Shown: positions 1 through 9,013 of the stretch, piece after piece
Layout: each line of letters starts with the position of its first letter
How positions within the stretch are numbered: position 1 is the first letter of the stretch
Assembly: GCA_964477035.1 (NCBI GenBank)
Contig: CAYZCW010000004.1
Span: forward strand, 62,001-126,000
Origin: SLSG01 sp964477035
GTDB taxonomy: Bacteria > Bacteroidota > Bacteroidia > Bacteroidales > UBA7960
Length of the DNA: 64,000 nucleotides
Direction of reading: 5' to 3'
Program-made: the position numbers and the translations under genes
Notes under the pieces: generated by a model
What the model saw: only the letters and a program-made list of their open reading frames with translations
Databases searched by the model: none
What the model was told of the DNA's origin: nothing

Positions 1-1602
1 TTTGGCCTTGAACTTGGCACGCATCCGCTTGTTGAGGGTCTGTATGCATTCCCGGCGGGGGATGATCACGGACACCCCTTCGTATTGCAGCTCCTCCAGG
101 ATGATGCGTGTGTTTTCCTCATGCTGCTTTCTCAGGGGCTTGATTACCCGGATGTGTTCTTCCTCCACACCGACCCCACGGCAAAGATCTTCAATGTGGT
201 CCAGGGCGGCGGAAGGCTGTCCGCCTGTCATCCCGGTGGTGGCATTGTCCAGGATGAAGACGGTGATGTTCGATTTGTCATTCACTGCATCGAGCAATCC
301 GGTGATGCCGGAATGGGTAAAAGTGCTGTCCCCGATCACGGCGACGGAGGGGTGCATGCCTGCGTCGGCCGCGCCTTTGGCCATGGTGATGGAAGCGCCC
401 ATGTCGACACAGGAATTGATCGATTCGTAAGGGGGCAGGGCTCCCAGGGTGTAACATCCGATGTCTGAAAACACCCTTCCCTTGCCAAATTGTTCGATGG
501 CTTCGTTCAGGCCAATATAGGTGTCGATGTGGGGGCAGCCTTTGCAAAGGGAAGGCGGCCGCGGGGCCACAAGATCGGGGACGGGCGTGACGGGTTCCTG
601 CCGGAAACCAAGGGCGGCAGCAACGAGGTTGGGGTTTAGCTCCCCCGCCATGGGCAGGGTGCCGTCCAGGCGCCCGCGGACCTCTTTGCCTTTGTTAAGC
701 AGTCCTTTGAGCATTTCTTCCACAAGGGGGTAGCCTTCTTCCAGCACCAGGATGGCGTCGCATTGCTCATAAAGCCTTTCGACGAGGCCGGAAGGCACCG
801 GGTACTGGGAGATCTTGACCACCGGATGGGGTGCCTTTCGTCCCGGGTAATTTTCCAGAAGGTAGTTGTAGGCCAGCCCGCAGGCAATGATGCCCAGAGA
901 AAGATCATCTCCCTCCATATAGCGGTTGTAGGCAGATTGTTCCGACTCTTGCAGGAAATGCTGCTGCAGGGCGATGTGTTTCTGGTATTTCTTCCTGGCG
1001 ATGGCCGGAAGCAGCACAAACTGGCGAAGGTCCTCCGGCAGCTTGAACTGGTTCTGCGGCCGTGAGGCCTTTCTTGCCACGTTTGCCCTGGAGTGGGCCA
1101 GCCTCGTGGTGATGCGCAACATCACCGGCACCCGGTATTTTTCCGACAGTTCGAAACCGTCGTGGACCATGTCATAGGCCTCCTGCTGGTTGGAAGGCTC
1201 AAGGATCGGGATCATGGCAAATTTTCCAAAAAAACGGGAGTCCTGCTCGTTCTGGGAAGAATGCATGGAGGGGTCGTCCGCCACCACGAAGATCAGTCCC
1301 CCGTTCGCCCCGGTCAGGGCCGAATTGATGAACGGGTCGGCCGCTACGTTGAGGCCGACATGCTTCATGCAGGTCATGGCCCGCTTCCCGGCATAAGACA
1401 TGCCCAGGGCGGCTTCCGCTGCGGTTTTTTCATTGGCACACCAGGTGGCCACGATGCCTTTCTCCCGGGCTTCACGCGATGCGATCACGTATTCAGTGAT
1501 CTCGGTGGAAGGTGTTCCGGGATAGGCGTAAATGCCCGACATGCCGGCATCGATGCCGGCCTGCGCAATGGCTTCATCGCCCAGAAACAGGTTTTTTTGC
1601 AT
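1..1602 (-). CDS. iorA: Indolepyruvate ferredoxin oxidoreductase, alpha subunit (C-terminus off the window)
   Basis: Thiamine-diphosphate enzyme that oxidatively decarboxylates aryl pyruvates from aromatic amino acid breakdown to aryl-CoA, reducing ferredoxin in the cytoplasm; it acts with a beta subunit (IorB) that is not in view. The start MQKNLFLGDEAIAQAG is followed by the pyruvate-oxidoreductase N-terminal domain (YAYPGTPSTEI). The half-way motif CKGCPH (about residue 355) and the ThDP-binding stretch GDSTFTHSGI (about 430) are typical of IorA. The reading frame is open to base 1, so 534 residues are visible; the usual C-terminal 4Fe-4S ferredoxin domain would lie beyond the edge. ATG at 1602 fits a TAGTTTTG -7 element about 45 bases upstream. 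The family assignment is secure; substrate preference is inferred. Confidence 0.9.
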   Translation of the reverse strand, partial: MQKNLFLGDEAIAQAGIDAGMSGIYAYPGTPSTEITEYVIASREAREKGIVATWCANEKTAAEAALGMSYAGKRAMTCMKHVGLNVAADPFINSALTGANGGLIFVVADDPSMHSSQNEQDSRFFGKFAMIPILEPSNQQEAYDMVHDGFELSEKYRVPVMLRITTRLAHSRANVARKASRPQNQFKLPEDLRQFVLLPAIARKKYQKHIALQQHFLQESEQSAYNRYMEGDDLSLGIIACGLAYNYLLENYPGRKAPHPVVKISQYPVPSGLVERLYEQCDAILVLEEGYPLVEEMLKGLLNKGKEVRGRLDGTLPMAGELNPNLVAAALGFRQEPVTPVPDLVAPRPPSLCKGCPHIDTYIGLNEAIEQFGKGRVFSDIGCYTLGALPPYESINSCVDMGASITMAKGAADAGMHPSVAVIGDSTFTHSGITGLLDAVNDKSNITVFILDNATTGMTGGQPSAALDHIEDLCRGVGVEEEHIRVIKPLRKQHEENTRIILEELQYEGVSVIIPRRECIQTLNKRMRAKFKAK

Positions 1603-1652
1603 GGGTGGTTCTCTTTTGGTTGGGTCGGATAAGGCTTTATTTTCTGTTGGTG

Positions 1653-1660
1653 CAAAACTA
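1653..1660 (-). promoter_or_regulatory. Bacteroidota -7 element for iorA
   Basis: On the minus strand this reads TAGTTTTG, an exact match to TAnnTTTG. It lies about 50 bases before the iorA ATG. A convincing -33 TTG at the right spacing is not seen. Confidence 0.4.
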
Positions 1661-1728
1661 TAAAATTCCCCTTGATCCGGCCAGCGATTTCACACAAAAA
1701 CGGCTGAAAAATAAATCAATTGATCCTG

Positions 1729-1751
1729 TTTTGGTGTAATTTTTGGTGTAA
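1729..1751 (+). repeat. Two 11-bp direct repeats upstream of the acpH-like gene
   Basis: TTTTGGTGTAA occurs at 1729-1739 and again at 1741-1751, a 12-bp spacing, in the divergent region between iorA and the acpH-like gene. About one helical turn apart, they could be an operator or chance. Confidence 0.35.
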
Positions 1752-1803
1752 CTTTAACTACAAATACCCGAAAAAGTATTTATCGATTTTTTTGCATCAA
1801 CCG

Positions 1804-2412
1804 ATGAACTTTTTGGCCCATCTGTACCTTTCCGGCAATGATGAAGACCTCATCGTGGGGAACTTTATTGCCGACATGGTGAAGGGCCGGCAGATTGAGA
1901 ATTTCAACGGCAATATCGTGAAGGGAATCAAGCTGCACCGGAAGATTGATGCCTTCACTGACAGCCATCCGATTGTCGATCAGAGCAAGATGCGTCTCCG
2001 CAATAAATACCGGCTTTATTCCGGGGTGATTGTCGATATGTTCTACGACCACTTCCTGGCCAGGAACTGGCGGGAATACTCCCGGCTGCCCCTGTCCAAA
2101 TTTGTCCGCAGCGCCTACCAGCTCTTGCTGAAGAACTATTTCCTGTTGCCTGTCAGGGCGCGCAATGTGCTGCCATTTATGATCGCGTCCAACTGGCTGG
2201 TGAATTATGCCCACCTGGACAAGCTGAACAGCCATATGCAAGGCATGGCCCGCCGCACCCCATTCAATTCGGGCATGGAAAATGCCGTGGAGGACCTCAA
2301 AAAACACTACGATGACTTCGGAAATGAATTTTCCGCCTTCTTCCCGGAACTGATCGCCTTTGTGGAACGTCAGGGGGTGGTGAACCAACACCATTTCGGC
2401 AGGGACGACTGA
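1804..2412 (+). CDS. Acyl-carrier-protein phosphodiesterase-like protein (DUF479)
   Basis: The 202-residue product belongs to the AcpH/DUF479 family of HD-like metal-dependent hydrolases; AcpH of Escherichia coli removes 4'-phosphopantetheine from holo-ACP. The start MNFLAHLYLS is the hallmark beginning of the family, which is why ATG 1804 is chosen although the frame is open further upstream. Likely metal ligands are in HRKIDAFTDSHP (about residues 43-54) and VDMFYDHFLA (about 78-87). It stands alone, divergent from iorA and convergent with hldD (23-bp gap). Activity on ACP is inferred from the family only; a 4'-phosphopantetheinyl transferase, the opposite activity, is encoded at 21453-22094. 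Confidence 0.8.
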   Translation: MNFLAHLYLSGNDEDLIVGNFIADMVKGRQIENFNGNIVKGIKLHRKIDAFTDSHPIVDQSKMRLRNKYRLYSGVIVDMFYDHFLARNWREYSRLPLSKFVRSAYQLLLKNYFLLPVRARNVLPFMIASNWLVNYAHLDKLNSHMQGMARRTPFNSGMENAVEDLKKHYDDFGNEFSAFFPELIAFVERQGVVNQHHFGRDD

Positions 2413-2435
2413 TCCGCTCAGAAGATGCCGTGATC

Positions 2436-3401
2436 CTAATAGAAGGATCCGTTGACAAGGTAGTCCAGCACATAATCCTCGATCCCTTCCTCCAGGCTGA
2501 AAAAGCCCTCGGTATAGCCTGCCCCGCGCAACTTGTCCATGCGGGCCTCCGTGAAATACTGGTACTTTTCACGAATGTCTTCCGGGGTGTCGATGAATTC
2601 AATCCGGGCCTCCTGCCCCATGGCGGAAAAGGTGGCCCTGGCCAGGGCCAGGAAGGTGCGTGCCTGGCCCGTTCCCAGATTATACAGCCCCGGAGGCATC
2701 TTGTGAATCATCATGTGGACGCAGACCCTGACCACGTCCTTTACGTAGATGAAATCCCGCAGTTGCTCCCCGTCCCGGTATGCCGGCCGGTGCGAACGGA
2801 ACAGCTTCATTCTTCCCGTATCCCGGATCTGAAGGAAGGTATGATACACGACCGAGGCCATTCTTCCCTTGTGGTATTCATTCGGCCCGTACACATTGAA
2901 AAATTTCAACCCGGCCCAGAAGGGAGGTGCTGCTTTTTGCTGCAGGGCCCATTTGTCAAAATCGTTCTTGCTTTCTCCATAGGGGTTGAGCGGACGCAGG
3001 CGGTTCACCAGCGCATGATCGTCTTCGTATCCATGTTCTCCGGCTCCGTATGTGGCAGCCGAAGAGGCGTAGACCAGTGGCAGCCCGTAACGGGAACAGG
3101 CCTGCCACATGGTTTTTGAATAGTTCAGGTTGAGCCGGTCGAACACGCGGACATCGAACTCGGTGGTATCGGTACGGGCGCCGATATGGTAGACAAATGC
3201 AACTTTTTGGTGGTTCTTGTCGAGCCAATGGAAAAATTGGTCGCGATGTACCTGTTGCAGGTAGGTCTTGCCCTTCAGGTTCTGGTTCTTCCGGGGATCA
3301 GAAAAATCATCCACCAGGACAAGGTCCCTGAAGCCTTTGTTGTTCAGCTTGTTGGCAAGGCAACTTCCGATAAATCCGGCTGCGCCGGTCACGACAATCA
3401 T
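2436..3401 (-). CDS. hldD: ADP-L-glycero-D-manno-heptose-6-epimerase
   Basis: NAD(P)-dependent short-chain epimerase making ADP-L-glycero-beta-D-manno-heptose, the heptose donor for LPS inner core, in the cytoplasm. The 321-residue product starts with the Rossmann motif VVTGAAGFIGS (residues 3-13) and carries the Y-x-x-x-K catalytic pair in NPYGESKNDFDKWA. The C-terminal substrate region includes RDFIYVKDVV. ATG 3401 is preferred because it places the Rossmann strand at the N-terminus. The gene follows the MFS gene by 13 bp on the same strand, so the two are probably cotranscribed. The substrate is judged from overall resemblance to HldD; other NDP-sugar epimerases are less likely. Confidence 0.85.
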   Translation of the reverse strand: MIVVTGAAGFIGSCLANKLNNKGFRDLVLVDDFSDPRKNQNLKGKTYLQQVHRDQFFHWLDKNHQKVAFVYHIGARTDTTEFDVRVFDRLNLNYSKTMWQACSRYGLPLVYASSAATYGAGEHGYEDDHALVNRLRPLNPYGESKNDFDKWALQQKAAPPFWAGLKFFNVYGPNEYHKGRMASVVYHTFLQIRDTGRMKLFRSHRPAYRDGEQLRDFIYVKDVVRVCVHMMIHKMPPGLYNLGTGQARTFLALARATFSAMGQEARIEFIDTPEDIREKYQYFTEARMDKLRGAGYTEGFFSLEEGIEDYVLDYLVNGSFY

Positions 3402-3414
3402 GGCGGAAGGTGGT

Positions 3415-4821
3415 TTAATCCATTTTGTTGGGCAGTTCCAGTCCGTAGCCACTGGTTTTATCGTCCCGTTTCAGCATCCAGGCAAACACCAGCCCGAACA
3501 CCCCGAGCAGGGCCATCATGAGAAGGGGCATGGTGTAGTCGTAAACCGCACTGCCTCCGGCGGCCAGGGTTTCTGCCACCCCTGGGTTGTAATGGTCGAG
3601 GACCACCCCGATCAGCCAGGGGAAGAGCATCAGCCCGAGGGCCTGGATGGTGAACATGACCCCGTAGGCAGTCCCTATTTTATTGGTTTCTACTATTTTG
3701 GCAACGGCAGGCCACATGGCTGCAGGCACCAGGGAGAATGCCACCCCCAGGACGAACATGGGAATATATGGGGTGAGGCTGGTTCCTGCAAAGCTCAGGT
3801 GTACCAGGACCAGCAGCAGGCTGCCCAGGAGCATGAGGGATGCCGACCGGCCCTTGTAGTCACAAATATAGCCGAAGATGGGGGTGAAGACCAGGGTGCC
3901 GAATGGCAGGATGGATGCGATGTCTCCGGCCAGGGTCGGATTGACCCCGTATTTGTTGATCATCAGGTCGGGCGCATATTTCATAAAAGGGAACACAGCG
4001 GAGTAAAAGGTGACACAGAGCAGGGAGATGATGATGAAGCTCCTGTTGGTGATCAGCTTGCCCAGGTCGCTGAGCCGGAACTCTTCGGTGGGATCCGTCT
4101 CCAGGCGTTCTTTGACCTCCCTGTCGAAACGGATGTCCCAGATCATATAGACGAGGAAGGCCAGCAGCCCGATGCCCAGCAACAGGGCACCGAACCAGAT
4201 GGGGGCGGTCCAGTTGTTCCACAGGGGCAGGGTGGCGGCACTGTCGATGATCAGCCGGGGAGACAGGATCATGGCAGCCCCCATGCCCAGCCTGGCGATG
4301 GCAATGTTGAGCCCCAGGGCCAGGGCAATCTCCTTCCCTTTGAACCACTTGACAATCACCTTGGAGATGACCACGATGCTTGTCTCCGCGCCCAGTCCGA
4401 AAAGGAAAAAGCCCAGGGAGGTCATCTTCAGGGCCGGGGAATAACCGGTCAGGAAGGAGTTCATGAAGTCGTAGGCAAAGCCGCCCTGGTTGAAATGGGG
4501 GGAGGCGCCGTAGGCCGTGATGGCGGCCCCTATGAACTGTATGAAGATAAAGGCAAAGCCGGTGATGCGGATCCCGATCTTATCCAGGATGACGCCTCCC
4601 ACCACGGCCATCAGGAGAAACACGTTCGGAATGGAATAGGCCGCGGTAAAGAAGCCGTAATCGGCCGAACTGAATCCCAGCTCGCGCTCCATCAGGAACT
4701 TCAGCGGGGAGATGGCATCATAAAAATAGTAGTTGGTGGCCATGGTCAGGCTGACCAGCAACATGATCCCCCAGCGGTTCAGCGGGTAATCATTGATTCT
4801 CCTCTTAATGGCTTCAACCAT
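3415..4821 (-). CDS. Major facilitator superfamily transporter
   Basis: A 468-residue inner-membrane protein with about 12 hydrophobic segments and a hydrophilic loop in the middle (about residues 215-245, rich in Arg, Asp and Glu). The motif between TM2 and TM3, GGVILDKIGIRITG (about residues 75-88), is the MFS G-x-L-x-D-x-x-G-x-R signature. It resembles the MFS group that includes MFSD1-like dipeptide carriers in Bacteroidota, but the substrate cannot be read from sequence. It is the first gene of a probable two-gene unit with hldD and follows a rho-independent terminator that closes the merR operon. No link between the transporter and heptose metabolism is evident. Confidence 0.8.
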   Translation of the reverse strand: MVEAIKRRINDYPLNRWGIMLLVSLTMATNYYFYDAISPLKFLMERELGFSSADYGFFTAAYSIPNVFLLMAVVGGVILDKIGIRITGFAFIFIQFIGAAITAYGASPHFNQGGFAYDFMNSFLTGYSPALKMTSLGFFLFGLGAETSIVVISKVIVKWFKGKEIALALGLNIAIARLGMGAAMILSPRLIIDSAATLPLWNNWTAPIWFGALLLGIGLLAFLVYMIWDIRFDREVKERLETDPTEEFRLSDLGKLITNRSFIIISLLCVTFYSAVFPFMKYAPDLMINKYGVNPTLAGDIASILPFGTLVFTPIFGYICDYKGRSASLMLLGSLLLVLVHLSFAGTSLTPYIPMFVLGVAFSLVPAAMWPAVAKIVETNKIGTAYGVMFTIQALGLMLFPWLIGVVLDHYNPGVAETLAAGGSAVYDYTMPLLMMALLGVFGLVFAWMLKRDDKTSGYGLELPNKMD

Positions 4822-4843
4822 GAATGTGTCAGTTTTCAGTGAA

Positions 4844-4870
4844 TAAAAAAACCCTTGCAGGGCAAAGGGT
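4844..4870 (-). terminator. Rho-independent terminator after merR
   Basis: Read on the minus strand, ACCCTTTGC-CCT-GCAAGGGT forms a stem of about 8 pairs with a single-base bulge and a 3-base loop, followed by seven T residues. It overlaps the merR stop codon and separates the M23-merR operon from the MFS gene. Confidence 0.7.
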
Positions 4871-5205
4871 CACAATTGATTTTTCAGGTCTTGCAGGAAG
4901 GCCTTCATGCGGTCCAGGGTCTTGACGATCTCAAATTCTTTGGCCAGTTTGTCGGGGTTTTCCTTCAGCTTATCCCTGGCCCCCTGCAGCGTATAACCCC
5001 TTTCCTTGACAAGGTGGTAGATCAGGTGGAAGTTGTCCACGTCCTTCGGGGTGAACAGGCGGTTCCCCTTCTTGTTCTTATGGGGCCGGATGATGTCGAA
5101 TTCCTTCTCCCAGAAACGGATCAGGGATGGGTTCACCCCGAACATCCGGGCGACTTCACCAATGGAGTAATACACACGCTGGGCATGGGGATCCGGCTGG
5201 CTCAT
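4870..5205 (-). CDS. MerR-family transcriptional regulator
   Basis: A small 111-residue MerR-type DNA-binding protein. Residues 12-80 form the winged helix-turn-helix (YSIGEVARMFGVNPSLIRFW), with the usual basic wing (HKNKKGNRLFTPKDVD); residues 81-111 form a short dimerisation helix. There is no metal-binding Cys cluster or C-terminal effector domain, so no ligand can be named. Its ATG overlaps the stop of the upstream M23 peptidase gene (TGATG type overlap at 5203-5207), which suggests translational coupling. This MerR-M23 pairing is common in Bacteroidota. A terminator follows immediately. Confidence 0.85.
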   Translation of the reverse strand: MSQPDPHAQRVYYSIGEVARMFGVNPSLIRFWEKEFDIIRPHKNKKGNRLFTPKDVDNFHLIYHLVKERGYTLQGARDKLKENPDKLAKEFEIVKTLDRMKAFLQDLKNQL

Positions 5206-6173
5206 CAGGAGAGGCTTTGGTTCACCCTGGAAGCGACCTCGATGATGTATTCGAACTCTTCTGGGGAGAGGTCGTTGTAGAAATAATTGATGGGGTTCAC
5301 CTTGCGCCCGTTGCGGATGACCTCGTAATGCAGGTGGGGAGCCGTGGATATGCCGGTATTGCCGACCAGTCCGATGACCTCTCCACGGGTGATCTGCTGA
5401 CCGGGCCGCACCTGGATCTGGCTCAGGTGGGCATAGAGGGTTTCATAGCCATAACCATGGTCGATCACGACCATGCGTCCGTAACCGTGGTTGTTGCGTT
5501 CTGCAGTGACCACCACCCCATTTCCCGTGGCGTATATGGGGGTTCCGGTATTGGCAAGAAAATCCACCCCGGTATGCATCCTCAGGGTCTTGTATACCGG
5601 GTGGATGCGGTAGCCAAAGCCCGAAACCAGGCTCTCAGACCCCCTGGCGATCGGGACGATGGCCGGAATGGAGGCCAGCATGTCGGCCTTGTTTTTGGCC
5701 ATCTCAAACACCTCGTCGTACGACTTGGACTGGATGTAGGTCTGCCTGGCCAGCTCATCGAAACGCTGCACGGTGGCTGAGATGACCTGGCTGTTCTGAT
5801 ACCCTTCGAACTGGGCGTAGCGGTCTGCCCCGCCGAAGGCTCCCTCCCGGATGCTCCGGGGGATGGGCTCCGCCTCGAAGATCACACGGTAGATGTGGTC
5901 GTCTCTGTCCTGCATGTCCTCGAGTACCGAGGCCAGAATATCCAGCCTGTCGTTCAGTATCTCATACTGCAGGCGGTATTGCTCAATCTCCCGGCGGAGT
6001 ACCTTCTCCTTGGGTGAATCAAAAAAAGTATAACCAATACTCAGGACGATGACCGAGAATACCATCCCGGCAAGCACGATCCGAAGCAAGGCTTTGGCCT
6101 TGTCCCAAATGGTTTCGGTGACTTTTTCAACGGTGAGCGACTTGGTGTTGAACAGGTACTTTTCCTTACCCAT
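5205..6173 (-). CDS. M23-family peptidoglycan endopeptidase, membrane anchored
   Basis: The 322-residue product has a cytoplasmic N-terminus, one transmembrane segment (about residues 29-52), a coiled-coil-like stretch (about 55-90) and a C-terminal LytM/M23 domain (about 195-300). Zinc ligands are visible in HTGVDF and HLHYEV, with the catalytic His in YAHLS. It would cut peptide cross-links of peptidoglycan in the periplasm, or regulate amidases if inactive; the ligand set looks complete, so activity is likely. The first gene of an operon with merR, it has a TAGTTTTG -7 element about 112 bases upstream on the minus strand. Confidence 0.88.
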   Translation of the reverse strand: MGKEKYLFNTKSLTVEKVTETIWDKAKALLRIVLAGMVFSVIVLSIGYTFFDSPKEKVLRREIEQYRLQYEILNDRLDILASVLEDMQDRDDHIYRVIFEAEPIPRSIREGAFGGADRYAQFEGYQNSQVISATVQRFDELARQTYIQSKSYDEVFEMAKNKADMLASIPAIVPIARGSESLVSGFGYRIHPVYKTLRMHTGVDFLANTGTPIYATGNGVVVTAERNNHGYGRMVVIDHGYGYETLYAHLSQIQVRPGQQITRGEVIGLVGNTGISTAPHLHYEVIRNGRKVNPINYFYNDLSPEEFEYIIEVASRVNQSLS

Positions 6174-6284
6174 GGGCCGGTCTGTATACTTGCAGTTTAA
6201 TGAAACACAAAAACGCCTGCACTCTGTGTGAGTTTCAGGGTTTTTTACGGTTGTGGGGGTGAGGGTCTCCTTGATCCTTCAGTG

Positions 6285-6292
6285 CAAAACTA
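6285..6292 (-). promoter_or_regulatory. Bacteroidota -7 element for the M23-merR operon
   Basis: TAGTTTTG on the minus strand matches TAnnTTTG exactly. It lies back-to-back with the alaS element at 6306-6313. Confidence 0.4.
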
Positions 6293-6305
6293 ACGAAAAA
6301 ACCAT

Positions 6306-6313
6306 TAATTTTG
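6306..6313 (+). promoter_or_regulatory. Bacteroidota -7 element for alaS
   Basis: TAATTTTG matches TAnnTTTG exactly, about 52 bases before the alaS ATG. No clear -33 TTG at 19-21 bases. Confidence 0.4.
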
Positions 6314-6364
6314 CGTCTCGGTTTCAAAAATTTTCCCGGTAACTTCATCATCAGACGTCCTTTC

Positions 6365-9013
6365 ATGAATTCACAGGAGATACGCAGAACCTTTCTTGAT
6401 TTTTTCACATCCAAAGGACACCAGGTGGTGTCTTCCGCCCCCATGGTGGTCAAAAATGACCCCACCCTGATGTTTACCAATGCGGGGATGAACCAGTTCA
6501 AGGACGTGTTCCTGGGCAACAGCCCGGCCGTCCATGCCCGCATTGCCAACACCCAGAAGTGTCTCCGCGTGTCGGGCAAGCACAACGACCTGGAGGAAGT
6601 GGGGCATGATACCTACCACCATACCATGTTCGAGATGCTGGGCAACTGGAGTTTCGGGGATTATTTCAAGGAGGAGGCCATCGCCTGGGCGTGGGAACTT
6701 TTAACCGGGGTCTACGGGCTGGAGAAGGACCGCCTGTACGTCACCGTCTTCGAGGGAGACGAACGGGACCATCTGGATCCGGATCATGAGTCACGCGCCC
6801 ATTGGGAAAAACATGTGAACAAAGACCGGATCCTGGATGGCAGCAAGAAAGACAACTTCTGGGAAATGGGCGATACGGGTCCCTGCGGTCCCTGCTCCGA
6901 AATTCACATCGACCTGAGGCCACAGCCAGAGCGCGACAGGCTTTCCGGTCACGAGCTGGTCAACCGCGACCATCCCCTGGTGGTGGAGATCTGGAACCTG
7001 GTTTTCATCGAGTTCAACCGGCTGGCCAGCGGAGAGCTGAAAAAGCTGCCTGCCCGGCATGTGGATACGGGTATGGGCTTTGAACGGCTGTGCATGGCCC
7101 TGCAGGGGAAGACCTCCAATTACGATACCGACGTGTTTCAGCCGTCCATCAAGGCGCTTGCCGCGATGGCCGGAAAATCATACGGGAAGGACCCGCAAAC
7201 CGATGTGGCCATGCGGGTGGTGGCAGACCACCTCAGGGCCGTGGCTTTCGCCGTGGCCGATGGGGAGCTGCCATCCAACAACAAGGCGGGTTATGTCATC
7301 CGGCGCATCCTGCGCAGGGCCATCCGGTACGGGTATACTTTCCTTGGATTCAGGGAGCCCTTTATCCACCAGCTGGTTCCGGTGCTTGTCTCCTCCATGG
7401 GCGGGGCCTTCCCGGAGCTGACAGCCCAGAAGGAATTGATCATGCGGGTCATGGCCGAGGAGGAAGCCGGATTCCTGCGTACCCTCTCCCAGGGCATTCA
7501 CAAGTTTGAGCAATACCTGGGAGGGCAGGAGAGCCCGGACAAGATCGACGGGGATTTTGCCTTCGAGCTGTTCGACACTTACGGATTCCCGATAGATTTG
7601 ACCCGGCTGATGGCCAGGGAGCAGGGACTGGATGTGGACATGGAGGGCTTTGAGAAAAACATGGCCCGTCAGAAAAGCCGCAGCCGCGCAGCCGCGGCCA
7701 CCGAGGCCGGTGACTGGGTGCAGCTCAGCCCCTGGCAGGAGGAAACCCGCTTCCTGGGCTACGACAGCCTGGAGGCCGAGGTCTCGCTGGTAAAATACCG
7801 CAAGGTCTCTGCCAGGGGAAAGGCTTATTTTCAGGTGGTGCTGGACCAGACGCCGTTCTACGCAGAATCGGGCGGTCAGGTAGGAGACCGCGGGGTTTTA
7901 AAAGCCGGGGGGAAAGACATTGCGGTGATCGACACCCAGAAGGAAAACAACCTGACCGTACATATTGTCCCTTCCCTTCCGGAACCGGTACCTGAGAAAT
8001 TGCTGGCCATCGTGGACCGGGAAAAGCGGCTGCTCACGGCCAACAACCACACGGCCACCCACCTGATGCACGCGGCCCTCAGGGAGGTCCTCGGCGGACA
8101 TGTGGAGCAGAAAGGCTCGCTGGTCAATGAGGAGCGTCTTCGTTTCGATTTTTCGCACTTTGCCCGCTTGTCGGACGAGGAGATCGTGGCGGTGGAGAGG
8201 CTGGTGAACAAGAAGATCCGGGAGAATATTCCGGGACATGAACACCGGGATATCCCTTTGGAGGAGGCCCGTCGCATGGGCGCAGTGGCCCTGTTCGGGG
8301 AGAAGTACGGGGAAAGGGTACGGGTCGTCTCCTTTGATCCGGCCTATTCCACCGAATTGTGCGGGGGGACCCATGTGCATGCCACCGGGCAGATCGGCCT
8401 GTTCAAGATCGTGAGCGAAGGAGCCATTGCCGCAGGGATCCGGCGGGTGGAGGCCATTACCGGCCAGGCTGCTGAAGACTGGTTGACCGGCAAGCTGGAA
8501 GAACTGGAAGGCCTCCGCGTCTTGCTGCGCCATCCCAGGGACAGCCAGAAAGCACTTCGTCAGTTGATCGACGAACAGGACTCCCTGAAAAAAAAGCTCG
8601 AATCCGTGGAGCGGCAACAGGCCGGCCGGCTGGCCGGTGAGCTGGCAGCCAGCGCCGAAATGCTGGGAGGGGCGAAATACATCGCTGCCCGCCTGAGCAT
8701 GGATCCCAAATCGGTCAAGGACCTGGCCTTTGCCGTCAAGGAGAAGGTCAGTGACCTGTTCCTGGTGATCGCCCATGAGTCAGACGGCAAGCCCGGCATT
8801 ACCGTCATGATCGCCGAATCGCTCGTTAAGACCAGGGGCCTGCATGCCGGCAACCTGGTCAGGGACCTGGCCCGGCACATTCAGGGCGGGGGCGGCGGAC
8901 AGCCATTCTTTGCTTCGGCCGGCGGCAAGGATGCCGGCGGGCTCGACAAGGTCCTGTCCGAGAGCCGCAAGGTCCTTACTGACGATCAGAACCTGCGGCA
9001 CAGCACCCGGTAG
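6365..9013 (+). CDS. alaS: Alanyl-tRNA synthetase
   Basis: Charges tRNA-Ala with alanine in the cytoplasm. The 882-residue length is normal. Domains in order: class II catalytic core (residues 1-240), tRNA-recognition helical region, editing domain with the zinc-binding HTATHLMH motif (about residue 562) and CGGTH (about 665), and the C-terminal DHHA1 domain rich in Gly (about 730-880, with GGGGGQPFFASAGG). ATG 6365 (MNSQEIRRTFLDFFTSKGH) is the standard family start; the frame is open further upstream. The last 28 bases overlap the end of the convergent nuclease gene. Confidence 0.97.
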   Translation: MNSQEIRRTFLDFFTSKGHQVVSSAPMVVKNDPTLMFTNAGMNQFKDVFLGNSPAVHARIANTQKCLRVSGKHNDLEEVGHDTYHHTMFEMLGNWSFGDYFKEEAIAWAWELLTGVYGLEKDRLYVTVFEGDERDHLDPDHESRAHWEKHVNKDRILDGSKKDNFWEMGDTGPCGPCSEIHIDLRPQPERDRLSGHELVNRDHPLVVEIWNLVFIEFNRLASGELKKLPARHVDTGMGFERLCMALQGKTSNYDTDVFQPSIKALAAMAGKSYGKDPQTDVAMRVVADHLRAVAFAVADGELPSNNKAGYVIRRILRRAIRYGYTFLGFREPFIHQLVPVLVSSMGGAFPELTAQKELIMRVMAEEEAGFLRTLSQGIHKFEQYLGGQESPDKIDGDFAFELFDTYGFPIDLTRLMAREQGLDVDMEGFEKNMARQKSRSRAAAATEAGDWVQLSPWQEETRFLGYDSLEAEVSLVKYRKVSARGKAYFQVVLDQTPFYAESGGQVGDRGVLKAGGKDIAVIDTQKENNLTVHIVPSLPEPVPEKLLAIVDREKRLLTANNHTATHLMHAALREVLGGHVEQKGSLVNEERLRFDFSHFARLSDEEIVAVERLVNKKIRENIPGHEHRDIPLEEARRMGAVALFGEKYGERVRVVSFDPAYSTELCGGTHVHATGQIGLFKIVSEGAIAAGIRRVEAITGQAAEDWLTGKLEELEGLRVLLRHPRDSQKALRQLIDEQDSLKKKLESVERQQAGRLAGELAASAEMLGGAKYIAARLSMDPKSVKDLAFAVKEKVSDLFLVIAHESDGKPGITVMIAESLVKTRGLHAGNLVRDLARHIQGGGGGQPFFASAGGKDAGGLDKVLSESRKVLTDDQNLRHSTR

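Noticed and set aside
3268..4842. 524-codon open frame on the plus strand
   Set aside because: Shadow of the MFS transporter gene on the minus strand.
4870..5205. MerR protein as a metal-responsive regulator
   Set aside because: It has no metal-binding Cys in a C-terminal domain and is too short for an effector domain.
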